A stretch of 64,000 nt of DNA, from the NCBI RefSeq assembly GCF_900091475.1, contig NZ_FMIB01000002.1, positions 2,852,001 to 2,916,000 of the forward strand, in the 5' to 3' direction. Shown here piece after piece: positions 27,980-35,538 of the stretch. The notes below the pieces were generated by a model. It ran no database searches and was not told the origin of the DNA. It saw nothing but the letters and a program-made list of their open reading frames with translations. A program made the position numbers and the translations under genes. How positions within the stretch are numbered: the stretch's first letter is position 1; every line of letters starts with the position of its first letter. The DNA comes from Micromonospora chersina. GTDB taxonomy: Bacteria; Actinomycetota; Actinomycetes; Mycobacteriales; Micromonosporaceae.

Positions 27980-30900
27980 TCGCTGTTCCCCTGCCCCTCG
28001 TCGTCGGCCCGGTTGAGCCGCTGGCTGATCACCTGGGTGACGCCGCTGCGCATGGTCACGCCGTAGAGCGCGTCGGCGATCTCCATGGTCCGCTTCTGGT
28101 GGGTGATCACGATGAGCTGGCTCTTCTCGCGGAGCTGGGCCAGCAGCGTGATCAGGCGACCCAGGTTGACGTCGTCGAGGGCCGCCTCCACCTCGTCCAT
28201 GATGTAGAACGGGCTGGGCCGGGCGCGGAAGATCGCCACAAGCATGGCCACCGCGGTGAGCGACCGCTCCCCGCCGGAGAGCAGGGAGAGCCGCTTGATC
28301 TTCTTGCCGGGTGGCCGGGCCTCGACCTCGACGCCGGTGGTGAGCAGGTCCTCCGGGTCGGTGAGCACCAGCCGCCCCTCGCCGCCGGGGAAGAGCACCG
28401 TGAAGACCTGCTCGAACTCCCGCGCGGTGTCCTCGAACGCGCTGGCGAAGACCTCCAGGATCCGGTCGTCGACGTCCTTGACCACGGTGAGCAGGTCCCG
28501 GCGGGTGGCCTTGAGGTCCTCCAGCTGCTCGGAGAGGAACTTGAAGCGCTCCTCCAGCGCGGCGAACTCCTCCAGCGCGAGGGGGTTGACCTTGCCGAGC
28601 AGGGCCAGCTCCCGCTCCGCCTTGGCGGCCCGCTTCTCCTGCACCGGCCGCTCGTAGCGGACCGGCTCGGGCACCGGCCTGCCGTCCTTCTCCGCGGCGG
28701 CGACATCGGCGTCGGTGGGCGGGACGAGCTGGTCCGGGCCGTACTCGGCGATCAGGGTGGCCACGTCGAGGCCGAAGTCCTCGGCCGCCTTCGCCTCCAG
28801 CTGCTCGATGCGCAGCCGCTGCTCGGCGCGGGCCACCTCGTCCCGGTGCACCTGGCTGGTCAGCCGCTCCAGCTCGGCGCCGAGCCGCTTGGCCGCGCCG
28901 CGTACCTCGGACAGCTCGGCCTCGCGGGCGGCGCGCTCGCGGGCGACGGCGTCGCGGTGCTCCTCGGCCCGGGCGATCGAGACGGTGAGCCGGGTGAGCG
29001 CCTCGCGGGCGCCGCCGACCACGGCCCGGGCGATCTCGGCGCCGCGGGTGCGGGCCGCGCGCCGGGCGGCCGCGCGCTCCCGCGCGGCCCGCTCGGCGGT
29101 CGCCTGCCGGGCGAGGGAGTCGGCCCGGCCGGCGATCGAGGAGACCCGCTCCTCGGCGGTACGCACGGCGAGCCGGACCTCCATCTCGTTCTGCCGGGCC
29201 TGCGGCACCATGGCGGCGAGCTGGTCGCGTTCCTCGGTGGACGGTTCGGCGTCCAGCGGGGTGGCCTCGGCCAGCCGGAGCCGCTCCTCCAGCTCGGCGA
29301 GGGCCTGGAGGTCGCGTTCCCGGGCCGCCTCGGCGCGGGAACGAGACTCGCCGAGCCGGTCGGTCTCCGCCTTGGCCGAGCGGGCGGCCGCGCCCAGCTC
29401 GGCGAGGCGGCGGGCGGCGGCGTTGCGGTGGCTCTCGGCCTCCCGCTTGGCGGCGGCGGCGTGCTGCACGGCCTCCTTGGCGGCGGCCACCTCGGCGCGT
29501 GCCTCGATGAGCTGCTCGCGCAGCTCGGCGCTGGTCCGCTCGGCGGTGGCCCGGTTGGCCCGCGCCTCCTCGACGGCCGCCTGCACCTCGATGTAGCTGG
29601 GCGCCTTGGCCGACCCGCCGGCCGCCGCGTACGCCCCCACCACGTCCCCGTCAGGGGTGACCGCGCGCAGCTCCGGGTTGCCGGCGACCAGCTCAGCCGC
29701 GGCGGCGAGGTCGTCGACGAGCGCCACGTCGCGCAGCGCCCGGTGCACGGCCGGGCGCAGCTCGGCGGAGCACTCCACCAGGTCGGGGGCCCAGCGGGCG
29801 CCCTCGGGCAGCTTCGGGCGCAGCGCGTCGGCGGAGCCGGCCATGCCGGGGCCGGCGGGGCTGCCGACAAGCAGCCCGGCGCGGCCGGCGTCGGAGATCT
29901 TGAGCAGCCGCATGGCCTCGACGGCCTCGTCCACCCCGCTGACCGCGACGGCGTCGGCGAGCCCGCCGAGCGCGGCGGCGAGCGCCGCCTCGTTGCCCGG
30001 TGCGACGGTGAGCAGGCCGGAGAGGCTGCCGAGCAGGCCGGGCACCTGGTCGGCGCGGGCCAGCAGGGCGCCCGCGCCGTCCTTGCGGCGCAGGCCGAGG
30101 GCGAGCGCCTCCTCGCGGGCCTTCCAGGTGGCGGCGTCCTTCTCGGCGGCCCGCTCGGCGTCGGCGAGGCTGCGCACGGCGGCCTGGGCTTGCTCGTGCA
30201 CGGCGACCGCCTCGGCGTGCCGGGCGTCCAGGTCGGCGTTGTCCCGGTCGGCCTCGGTGGACTGCTCCGCGACGGCGTCCAGTTCGGCCTGGGCCTTCTC
30301 GGCGCGGGTCAGGGCGTCGGTGTGCGCGGCGGCGAGGCGTTCGATCTCCTCGCCCGCGCTGGTGGTGCGGGCCCGGGCGGAGTTGACCTGGCCGGTCAGC
30401 CGGGCCAGCCCCTCCCGCCGGTCGGCGATGGCCTTGGCCGCGGCGACCAGTTCGCGTTCGGCGGCGGCGAGCTGCCGTTCCAGCTCCTGCCGGTGCTCGA
30501 CCGCCTCGGCGAGCCGGACCTGGTCCTCGGTGAGCGCCGCGCGCAGCTCCTCCTCCTGCTCGCGGACCCGCCGGGACTCGGCCTCCAGCTGGTCCGGGTC
30601 GCGGCCGGGGCGCTCGTCGTCGCCGGTGGCGCTGAGATGCCGGAGCCGTTCCCGGGCGAGCTGCTCGATGGAGCGGAACCGCTCCTGGAGCGCGGAGAGC
30701 TTGTACCAGGTGTCCTGCGCCGCGGCGAGCAGCGGGGCGTCCTCGGCCAGCGCGGCCTCCAGCTCGCCGAGCCGGGCCTGCACCTCGCCGTGCTCGCCCT
30801 CGATCTGCTCGCGCCGCTCGCGCAGCGCGGTCTCGTCGGCGATCTCCCGGTCCAGCGTGGTGCGCAGGGTGTGCAGGTCGTCGGCGAGCAGCCGCAGCCG

Positions 30901-31575
30901 GGCGTCGCGCAGGTTGGCCTGGATGGCGGCGGCCCGGCGGGCCACCTCGGCCTGCCGGCCCAGCGGCTTGAGCTGGCGGCGCAGCTCGGCCGTGAGGTCG
31001 GTGAGCCGGTTGAGGTTGGTCTGCATCGCGTCGAGCTTCCGCAGCGCCTTCTCCTTGCGCTTGCGGTGCTTGAGGACGCCGGCCGCCTCCTCGATGAACG
31101 CCCGCCGGTCCTCCGGCTTGGCGTGCAGCATGCCGTCGAGCCGGCCCTGCCCGACGATGATGTGCATCTCCCGGCCGATGCCGGAGTCCGAGAGCAGCTC
31201 CTGGATGTCCAGCAGCCGGCAGGAGTCGCCGTTGATCTCGTACTCGCTCTCGCCGGAGCGGAACATCCGGCGGGTGATGGAGACCTCGGTGTACTCGATC
31301 GGCAGCGCGCCGTCGGTGTTGTCGATGGTGAGGGTGACCTCGGCCCGGCCGAGCGGCGCCCGGCCGGCGGTGCCGGCGAAGATGACGTCCTCCATCTTGC
31401 CGCCGCGCAGCGCCTTGGCGCCCTGCTCGCCGAGCACCCAGGCGATGGCGTCGACGACGTTGGACTTGCCGGAGCCGTTCGGGCCGACCACGCAGGTGAT
31501 CCCGGGCTCCAGCTTCAGCGTCGTCGCGGAGGCGAAGGACTTGAAGCCCTTCACCGTCAGGCTCTTGAGATGCAC
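27976..31575 (-). CDS. smc: Chromosome segregation ATPase SMC
   Basis: SMC forms the condensin ring with ScpA and ScpB and compacts and separates chromosomes. The 1199-aa protein has Walker A GPNGSGKS at 31-38, long coiled coils (about 170-500 and 660-1020), a hinge near 510-640, the ABC signature LLSGGERSL and Walker B FYIMDEVEAALDD near the C-terminus. The length is normal. HAD follows with a 4-nt overlap. Its long coiled-coil arms are Ala/Glu/Arg-rich, and so many opposite-strand open frames here are shadows. Confidence 0.97.
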   Translation of the reverse strand: MHLKSLTVKGFKSFASATTLKLEPGITCVVGPNGSGKSNVVDAIAWVLGEQGAKALRGGKMEDVIFAGTAGRAPLGRAEVTLTIDNTDGALPIEYTEVSITRRMFRSGESEYEINGDSCRLLDIQELLSDSGIGREMHIIVGQGRLDGMLHAKPEDRRAFIEEAAGVLKHRKRKEKALRKLDAMQTNLNRLTDLTAELRRQLKPLGRQAEVARRAAAIQANLRDARLRLLADDLHTLRTTLDREIADETALRERREQIEGEHGEVQARLGELEAALAEDAPLLAAAQDTWYKLSALQERFRSIEQLARERLRHLSATGDDERPGRDPDQLEAESRRVREQEEELRAALTEDQVRLAEAVEHRQELERQLAAAERELVAAAKAIADRREGLARLTGQVNSARARTTSAGEEIERLAAAHTDALTRAEKAQAELDAVAEQSTEADRDNADLDARHAEAVAVHEQAQAAVRSLADAERAAEKDAATWKAREEALALGLRRKDGAGALLARADQVPGLLGSLSGLLTVAPGNEAALAAALGGLADAVAVSGVDEAVEAMRLLKISDAGRAGLLVGSPAGPGMAGSADALRPKLPEGARWAPDLVECSAELRPAVHRALRDVALVDDLAAAAELVAGNPELRAVTPDGDVVGAYAAAGGSAKAPSYIEVQAAVEEARANRATAERTSAELREQLIEARAEVAAAKEAVQHAAAAKREAESHRNAAARRLAELGAAARSAKAETDRLGESRSRAEAARERDLQALAELEERLRLAEATPLDAEPSTEERDQLAAMVPQARQNEMEVRLAVRTAEERVSSIAGRADSLARQATAERAARERAAARRAARTRGAEIARAVVGGAREALTRLTVSIARAEEHRDAVARERAAREAELSEVRGAAKRLGAELERLTSQVHRDEVARAEQRLRIEQLEAKAAEDFGLDVATLIAEYGPDQLVPPTDADVAAAEKDGRPVPEPVRYERPVQEKRAAKAERELALLGKVNPLALEEFAALEERFKFLSEQLEDLKATRRDLLTVVKDVDDRILEVFASAFEDTAREFEQVFTVLFPGGEGRLVLTDPEDLLTTGVEVEARPPGKKIKRLSLLSGGERSLTAVAMLVAIFRARPSPFYIMDEVEAALDDVNLGRLITLLAQLREKSQLIVITHQKRTMEIADALYGVTMRSGVTQVISQRLNRADDEGQGNSE

Positions 31576-31741
31576 CTTCTCGATCCTCGTCCGGTGGCCG
31601 CCGTACCGTCGCCGGCTGCGCGGACCTGGTGAACCCGCAGACTAACCCGCGGGCGGGGAGAGCCTGGTACGCGACCCACCCGGTGCCGGAGCTGTCCGGT
31701 TTCCGGCGATGTGGCGTACGCCACGGAAAAGTGCAAGATCA

Positions 31742-31793
31742 GAATTGCGGGACGCAATTCCGGGAGGCCGTCAAGATCGCGAATTGCCGTCCC
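31742..31793. repeat. Nested, mutually exclusive inverted repeats upstream of smc
   Basis: GAATTGC (31742-31748) pairs with GCAATTC (31754-31760) across GGGAC. Alternatively GGGACGCAATTC (31749-31760) pairs with GAATTGCCGTCCC (31781-31793) with one bulged base. The middle segment cannot pair with both at once. The position is about 170-220 nt upstream of the smc start. Confidence 0.6.
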
Positions 31794-31807
31794 GAAAACA
31801 AAAAGCT

Positions 31808-31834
31808 GCGCGCCGGCACTGGGTGTCGGCGCGC
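31808..31834. terminator. Strong intrinsic terminator after the 64-aa gene
   Basis: A 12-bp stem (GCGCGCCGGCAC with GTGTCGGCGCGC, one G-U pair) closes a TGG loop. On the minus strand it runs into GCAGCTTTTTGTTTTC, a real U-rich tail; on the plus strand it is followed by GTTTTC. It ends the 64-aa gene transcript before smc. Confidence 0.8.
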
Positions 31835-31875
31835 GTTTTCTGTGTGGTGCGATTCAGTTTTCCGACAACCGGAGA

Positions 31876-32070
31876 TCAGGTCAGCGCGGGCTCGGCCAGT
31901 CGGAGGAGGTCGTCAGCCTCCGCCGCAGCCGCCGCAAGCCGATCGTTGTCGGCGCGCAGACGCGTGATCTCGAACTCCAGTGCCTGAACCCTGGCACGCA
32001 GTCGGGTGACCTCGTCGAGCAGACGCCGGTCGGGCGCTGCACCTACGTGGCCGTAGAGGGCCTTCGCCAT
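31876..32070 (-). CDS. Small conserved coiled-coil protein (64 aa)
   Basis: The ATG at 32070 follows AAGGAG at good spacing and gives MAKALYGHVGAAPDRRLL, then a Leu/Arg/Glu coiled coil of about 35 residues (LLDEVTRLRARVQALEFEI and onward) and an acidic end. The MAKAL-GxVG start followed by a coiled coil recalls a small protein found across actinobacteria with no known function. The gene has its own promoter and terminator, a leader of about 107 nt, and is thus expressed alone. A DNA-binding or scaffold accessory role would be speculation. Confidence 0.82.
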   Translation of the reverse strand: MAKALYGHVGAAPDRRLLDEVTRLRARVQALEFEITRLRADNDRLAAAAAEADDLLRLAEPALT

Positions 32071-32443
32071 GCTGACTCCTTGATATGCGCTGCCGGAAAG
32101 GCCGGCCAACGCGCGCCCATGATGTTCGCGGCTGCCATCCCCGCGAAATCCGGGCATGGCTGGGCGCGACTGGCGACACCTATATATTGAGCCGAACCCC
32201 CCTCCTTCGTCAAGTTCCCGCAGGCCGTAGATCATCTCCACGTCGCCCGGTCCACTTGTCGGGGGGTTGCCACAAGGCGCGGACACGCTCTGTCCGGACG
32301 CCTTTACTGTACGCCCGGGAATGTGTGAACGCCTCACCCTTGCCGTCCGGTTCCCCTTAACTCTTTCTTAGCCACGTTGCCGCAGCTCGCGGCCCGCCCG
32401 TAGCGTCACTGCGGCCCGCAACCGACCCGTGGAGGGGACAGGC
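32071..32443. other. Divergent intergenic region
   Basis: This 373-nt region separates the 64-aa gene (minus) from the CAP-domain gene (plus). It contains the minus-strand promoter at 32184-32213 and its untranslated leader. The right third is AT-rich around TTAACTCTTTCTTAG (about 32356-32370), likely part of the promoter of the CAP gene, but no clean -35/-10 pair was assigned. No gene is seen. Confidence 0.6.
32184..32213 (-). promoter_or_regulatory. Vegetative promoter of the 64-aa gene
   Basis: On the minus strand TTGACG (32213-32208) and CAATAT (32189-32184) are separated by 18 bp, a good housekeeping-sigma promoter. Transcription would start near 32177, leaving a leader of about 107 nt before the ATG at 32070. 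Confidence 0.6.
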
Positions 32444-33889
32444 GTGTACCGCTGGACCGACCCGATCGAACCGGATGGCGTTCCCCGACGCCCCGAGCCG
32501 CCGACCGACGAGGGACCGGCCTGGCTCACCGACCGGCCCGAGCCGCGGTCGTCGTACCTCTTCGGCGACGAGCCGGAAGAGCCCGGCCCGCGCCCGACCG
32601 AGGCGCCCTCGGGCACCTGGCGGGACGACGCACCGGCCACCGCGTGGCGGGACGACCACACCACGGAGCGCACCGGCACCCTCCCCGCCGCCGGTGCCGC
32701 CGCGCACGGGTGGGCCGACGCCGGGCGGTACGCCGACGCCGACCGGACCGGGTACTCCCCGGCCGTCGAGCCGACGTACGGCCCGGCGGCCCACCCGGGC
32801 GCCCCGGCGTCCCCCTACGAGCCGGCCGCCGGCTGGCACGCCGGGCAGCCGACCGCCGCGTGGCGCCCGGAGGAGCAGCCCGCCGACACCTGGCAGCCCG
32901 GGCAGCCGACCGCCGCCTGGCGCCGCGACGAGCAGCCCGCCACCACCTGGCAGCCCGAACAGCCGGCCGCCGCCTGGCAGCGGGAGGAGCAGCCGACCGG
33001 CGCCTGGCAGCCGGCCGCCGACGAACAGCCCGCCTGGCGCCCCCAGGAGCAGCCGACCGCCGCCTGGCAGCCGGTCGCCGACGAACGGCCCACGGCCGCC
33101 TGGCAGCCGGTCACCGACGACCCGGCGGACGACACCGGCCGGCACCGGCAGCGGCGGCGGCTGCCGCGTCCCCTCCTGATCGGTGGGGCCGCCGCCGCGG
33201 CGACCCTCGTGGTGAGCCTCGGCGTGGGCGCCGTGCTGCTGCCCGGCGACGACCAGCGGACCAAACCCACCGCCGCCGACGGCCCGGTGGCCGCCGCCCC
33301 GCTGACCTCCGACAGCGCCGGGGCGGACGCCGCCGACGCGCTCGCACCGGAGTCGACAAGCCCCAGCGCCGCGCCGACCACCGTCAAGCCCAGCCCGACG
33401 AAGAAGCCGACCCCGACGCCGAGCCGGACCACCGCGCCGTCCCGGCAGCTGCCGCGGGCCACCGCGTCGAGCGGCACGGGCGCCACGACGACCTCGACCA
33501 AGGGACTCACCGCCGAGCTGCGGGAGGTCGTCGACCTCGTCAACCAGGAGCGGGCCAAGGCCGGCTGCAAGGCGCTGACCGTCGACGACAAGCTGACGCT
33601 CGCCGCCCAGCGGCACAGCCAGGACCAGGCCGACCACAAGACCATGTCGCACGACGGCAGCGACGGCAGCGACGTGGGCGACCGGCTCGACCGGGTCGGG
33701 TACGCGTGGCGGTCGTACGGCGAGAACGTGGCCTGGAACCAGCAGAGCCCGGCCGCGGTGATGGACGCGTGGATGAACTCCCCGGGTCACCGGGCGAACA
33801 TCCTGAACTGCTCGTTCACCGAGATCGGCGTGGGCGTGGCGCGGAGCAACGGGCCGTACTGGACGCAGGACTTCGGCACGCCGCGCTGA
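32444..33889 (+). CDS. Membrane-anchored CAP/SCP-domain protein with Trp-repeat cytoplasmic region
   Basis: The GTG start follows GGAGGGG. The 481-aa protein has a long acidic, Pro-rich N-terminal part without signal peptide, a degenerate repeat (about residues 133-226) in which QP-x-x-x-W recurs about every 8-12 residues, and a basic stop (RQRRRLPRP). A single membrane segment follows (about 244-266), then a Pro/Thr/Ser linker and a CAP/PR-1 domain (about 357-481) with VNQERAKAG, GENVAW and NSPGHRANILN. Topology is N-in, C-out, so the CAP domain is extracellular. CAP domains bind lipids or act in cell-wall contexts; the exact job is unknown. Confidence 0.88.
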   Translation: MYRWTDPIEPDGVPRRPEPPTDEGPAWLTDRPEPRSSYLFGDEPEEPGPRPTEAPSGTWRDDAPATAWRDDHTTERTGTLPAAGAAAHGWADAGRYADADRTGYSPAVEPTYGPAAHPGAPASPYEPAAGWHAGQPTAAWRPEEQPADTWQPGQPTAAWRRDEQPATTWQPEQPAAAWQREEQPTGAWQPAADEQPAWRPQEQPTAAWQPVADERPTAAWQPVTDDPADDTGRHRQRRRLPRPLLIGGAAAAATLVVSLGVGAVLLPGDDQRTKPTAADGPVAAAPLTSDSAGADAADALAPESTSPSAAPTTVKPSPTKKPTPTPSRTTAPSRQLPRATASSGTGATTTSTKGLTAELREVVDLVNQERAKAGCKALTVDDKLTLAAQRHSQDQADHKTMSHDGSDGSDVGDRLDRVGYAWRSYGENVAWNQQSPAAVMDAWMNSPGHRANILNCSFTEIGVGVARSNGPYWTQDFGTPR

Positions 33890-34037
33890 GCGGCGCGTCG
33901 TGACCGGGTGCGCGCTCGTTGACCGGGTGAGGTACGCCGGGGACGCCTGAGCGTTGCCGGCCCTGTCGCCGGCGCGCCGGGCCACCGGAGACGTACCGGC
34001 AGGGGGCGGGGTGCCGCCCGCGACCCGGGAGCTGTCC

Positions 34038-34904
34038 ATGCGGATCCGGCCGGCGTGGGCCATGCTGCCCCGGCCGGTCCGCGTCCGCCGACGTGGGCCG
34101 CGCCGGGGCGTTGCGGTGGTGCTGACGGTGCTGCTGCTCGCCCCGGCGCCGGCCTGCCGGGAGCCGATCGTCCCGCCCGGGGCGCCCACCCCGTGGCCGG
34201 TCGCGCAGGCCCGCCACTGGCAGTGGCAGTGGCAGCTCACCGGGCCGGTGGACGTCACCGTCGACGCCGACGTCTTCCTGCTCGACGCGGTGCGGACCAC
34301 CTCCGGCGAGACCGGCGCGCTGCGCGCCCGCCACCGCCGCCTGGTGTGCCAGGTGCGGGTCGGCACGTACGCGGCCACCGACCCGGACGCGAGCCGCTTC
34401 CCGGCGGCGGTACGCGGCACGGCGGTGCCCGGACGGCCGGGCAGCCGGTGGCTGGACATCCGCCGGTGGGACTCCCTGGAGCCGGTGCTGGCCGACCGGT
34501 TCCGGCTCTGCCGGGGCAAGGGCTTCGGCGCGGTGGCGCTCGACGACGCCGACGGCTACCTGCACCGCTCCGGCTTCCCGCTCACCTTCGACGACCAGTT
34601 GGAGTTCAACCGCCGGCTGGCCGAGCTGGCCCGGCGCCTGGACCTCTCCCCCGGGCTCGTCGACGACCTGCCGCAGGTGGCCGCGCTGGCCCCCGACTTC
34701 GACTTCGCGGTCAACCAGGAGTGCGTGCGCCGGGGCGGGTGCGACAAGCTGCTCCCCTTCACCGACGCGCACAAGCCGGTCTTCCACGTCGAGTTCAGCG
34801 GCGACCCGGCCGACTTCTGCGTCACCACTGTCGGCTACGGCTTCGCCTCGATCCTCAAGGACCGCAAACTCGACGCCTGGCGCGAACCCTGCACGCTCCC
34901 CTGA
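34038..34904 (+). CDS. GH114 family protein, putative endo-alpha-1,4-polygalactosaminidase
   Basis: The 288-aa product starts MRIRPAWAM, with GGGAG 5-9 nt upstream. A basic stretch and hydrophobic core (VAVVLTVLLLAPAPAC) form an export signal; Cys after APA could make it a lipoprotein, though the lipobox is poor. The mature part has the GH114 TIM-barrel landmarks WQWQLTGPVD, RWLDIRRWDS, GFGAVALDDADGY and FDFAVNQEC. The family includes enzymes cleaving galactosamine-containing polysaccharides. It lies 148 nt after the CAP gene, and both act outside the membrane. Confidence 0.82.
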   Translation: MRIRPAWAMLPRPVRVRRRGPRRGVAVVLTVLLLAPAPACREPIVPPGAPTPWPVAQARHWQWQWQLTGPVDVTVDADVFLLDAVRTTSGETGALRARHRRLVCQVRVGTYAATDPDASRFPAAVRGTAVPGRPGSRWLDIRRWDSLEPVLADRFRLCRGKGFGAVALDDADGYLHRSGFPLTFDDQLEFNRRLAELARRLDLSPGLVDDLPQVAALAPDFDFAVNQECVRRGGCDKLLPFTDAHKPVFHVEFSGDPADFCVTTVGYGFASILKDRKLDAWREPCTLP

Positions 34905-35066
34905 GCAACCGATCAGATCGAACGACGTGCGATGCGTGGCCGCTGCGGTGGTCTCAGGTGCCGCTCCTTGTGCTGCCGGACCATCTCGTCCCACACCTCC
35001 TGGGGAAAGTCGATCGCGGTAGGGCGCGGCCGTTGGGGTGGCAGGGCTGGGCCAGACTGGTCCGCC

Positions 35067-35396
35067 ATGGACCTGGATGAGTATCAGCGTGGCGCTCTCC
35101 GCACCGCCGCTCCACGTCACAAGAGGAACGAGCTGTTCCACCTGGTGCTCGGGCTGGTCGGCGAATCGGGTGAGCTCGCCGAGAAGTTCAAGAAGTGGGT
35201 CCGCGACCTCGACAGCGACGAGTCGCGGATCGACCGGGCCGGCATCGCCAAGGAACTCGGCGACGTGCTCTGGTACGTGGCGGTGCTCGCCGACCACCTC
35301 GACCTGTCACTGAACGACATCGCGACGGCGAACCTGGCCAAGCTGGCCAGCCGCCAGGGCCGTGGTGTGCTGGGTGGCAGCGGCGACGACCGCTGA
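35067..35396 (+). CDS. MazG-like nucleotide pyrophosphohydrolase
   Basis: The 109-aa protein from the ATG at 35067 (MDLDEYQRGAL) is a single all-alpha MazG domain. The metal-binding signature is GLVGESGELAEKFKK, then KELGDVLWY in the second helix pair (ExxE...ExxD). Such short proteins hydrolyse (d)NTPs or related nucleotides for house-cleaning. The frame upstream of this ATG looks non-coding. It is convergent with the MFS gene. Confidence 0.9.
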   Translation: MDLDEYQRGALRTAAPRHKRNELFHLVLGLVGESGELAEKFKKWVRDLDSDESRIDRAGIAKELGDVLWYVAVLADHLDLSLNDIATANLAKLASRQGRGVLGGSGDDR

Positions 35397-35484
35397 GCCG
35401 GTCGGTCGTCGGGCGACGATCTGCGCCTCGTCGGGAGCCGGCGGTAGCCGGGGGACGGAGCGGTGTGCGTACCCCTGAAAACGC

Positions 35485-35521
35485 GGCACCGCCCCCGGCC
35501 TGGACGGGCGGGGGCGGTGCC
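35485..35521. terminator. Bidirectional terminator between mazG-like and MFS genes
   Basis: A perfect 13-bp stem (GGCACCGCCCCCG 35485-35497 with its complement 35509-35521) and an 11-nt loop separate the convergent genes. On the minus strand GCGTTTTCAGG follows. Confidence 0.7.
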
Positions 35522-35538
35522 GGGGGGAGCGGCGGAGG

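Larger units (their letters stand above)
31576..31875. other. Intergenic region upstream of smc
   Basis: These 300 bases hold no convincing gene. The left part is the smc 5' region. The middle has three mutually complementary GAATTGC-type segments (31742-31793), and a terminator for the 64-aa gene lies at 31808-31834. Base composition is clearly more AT-rich than the flanks. No clean -35/-10 pair for smc was recognised. Confidence 0.6.

Noticed and set aside
28099..31632. 1177-aa plus-strand open frame opposite smc
   Set aside because: It mirrors the smc coding sequence in the antisense frame and shows no family motifs.
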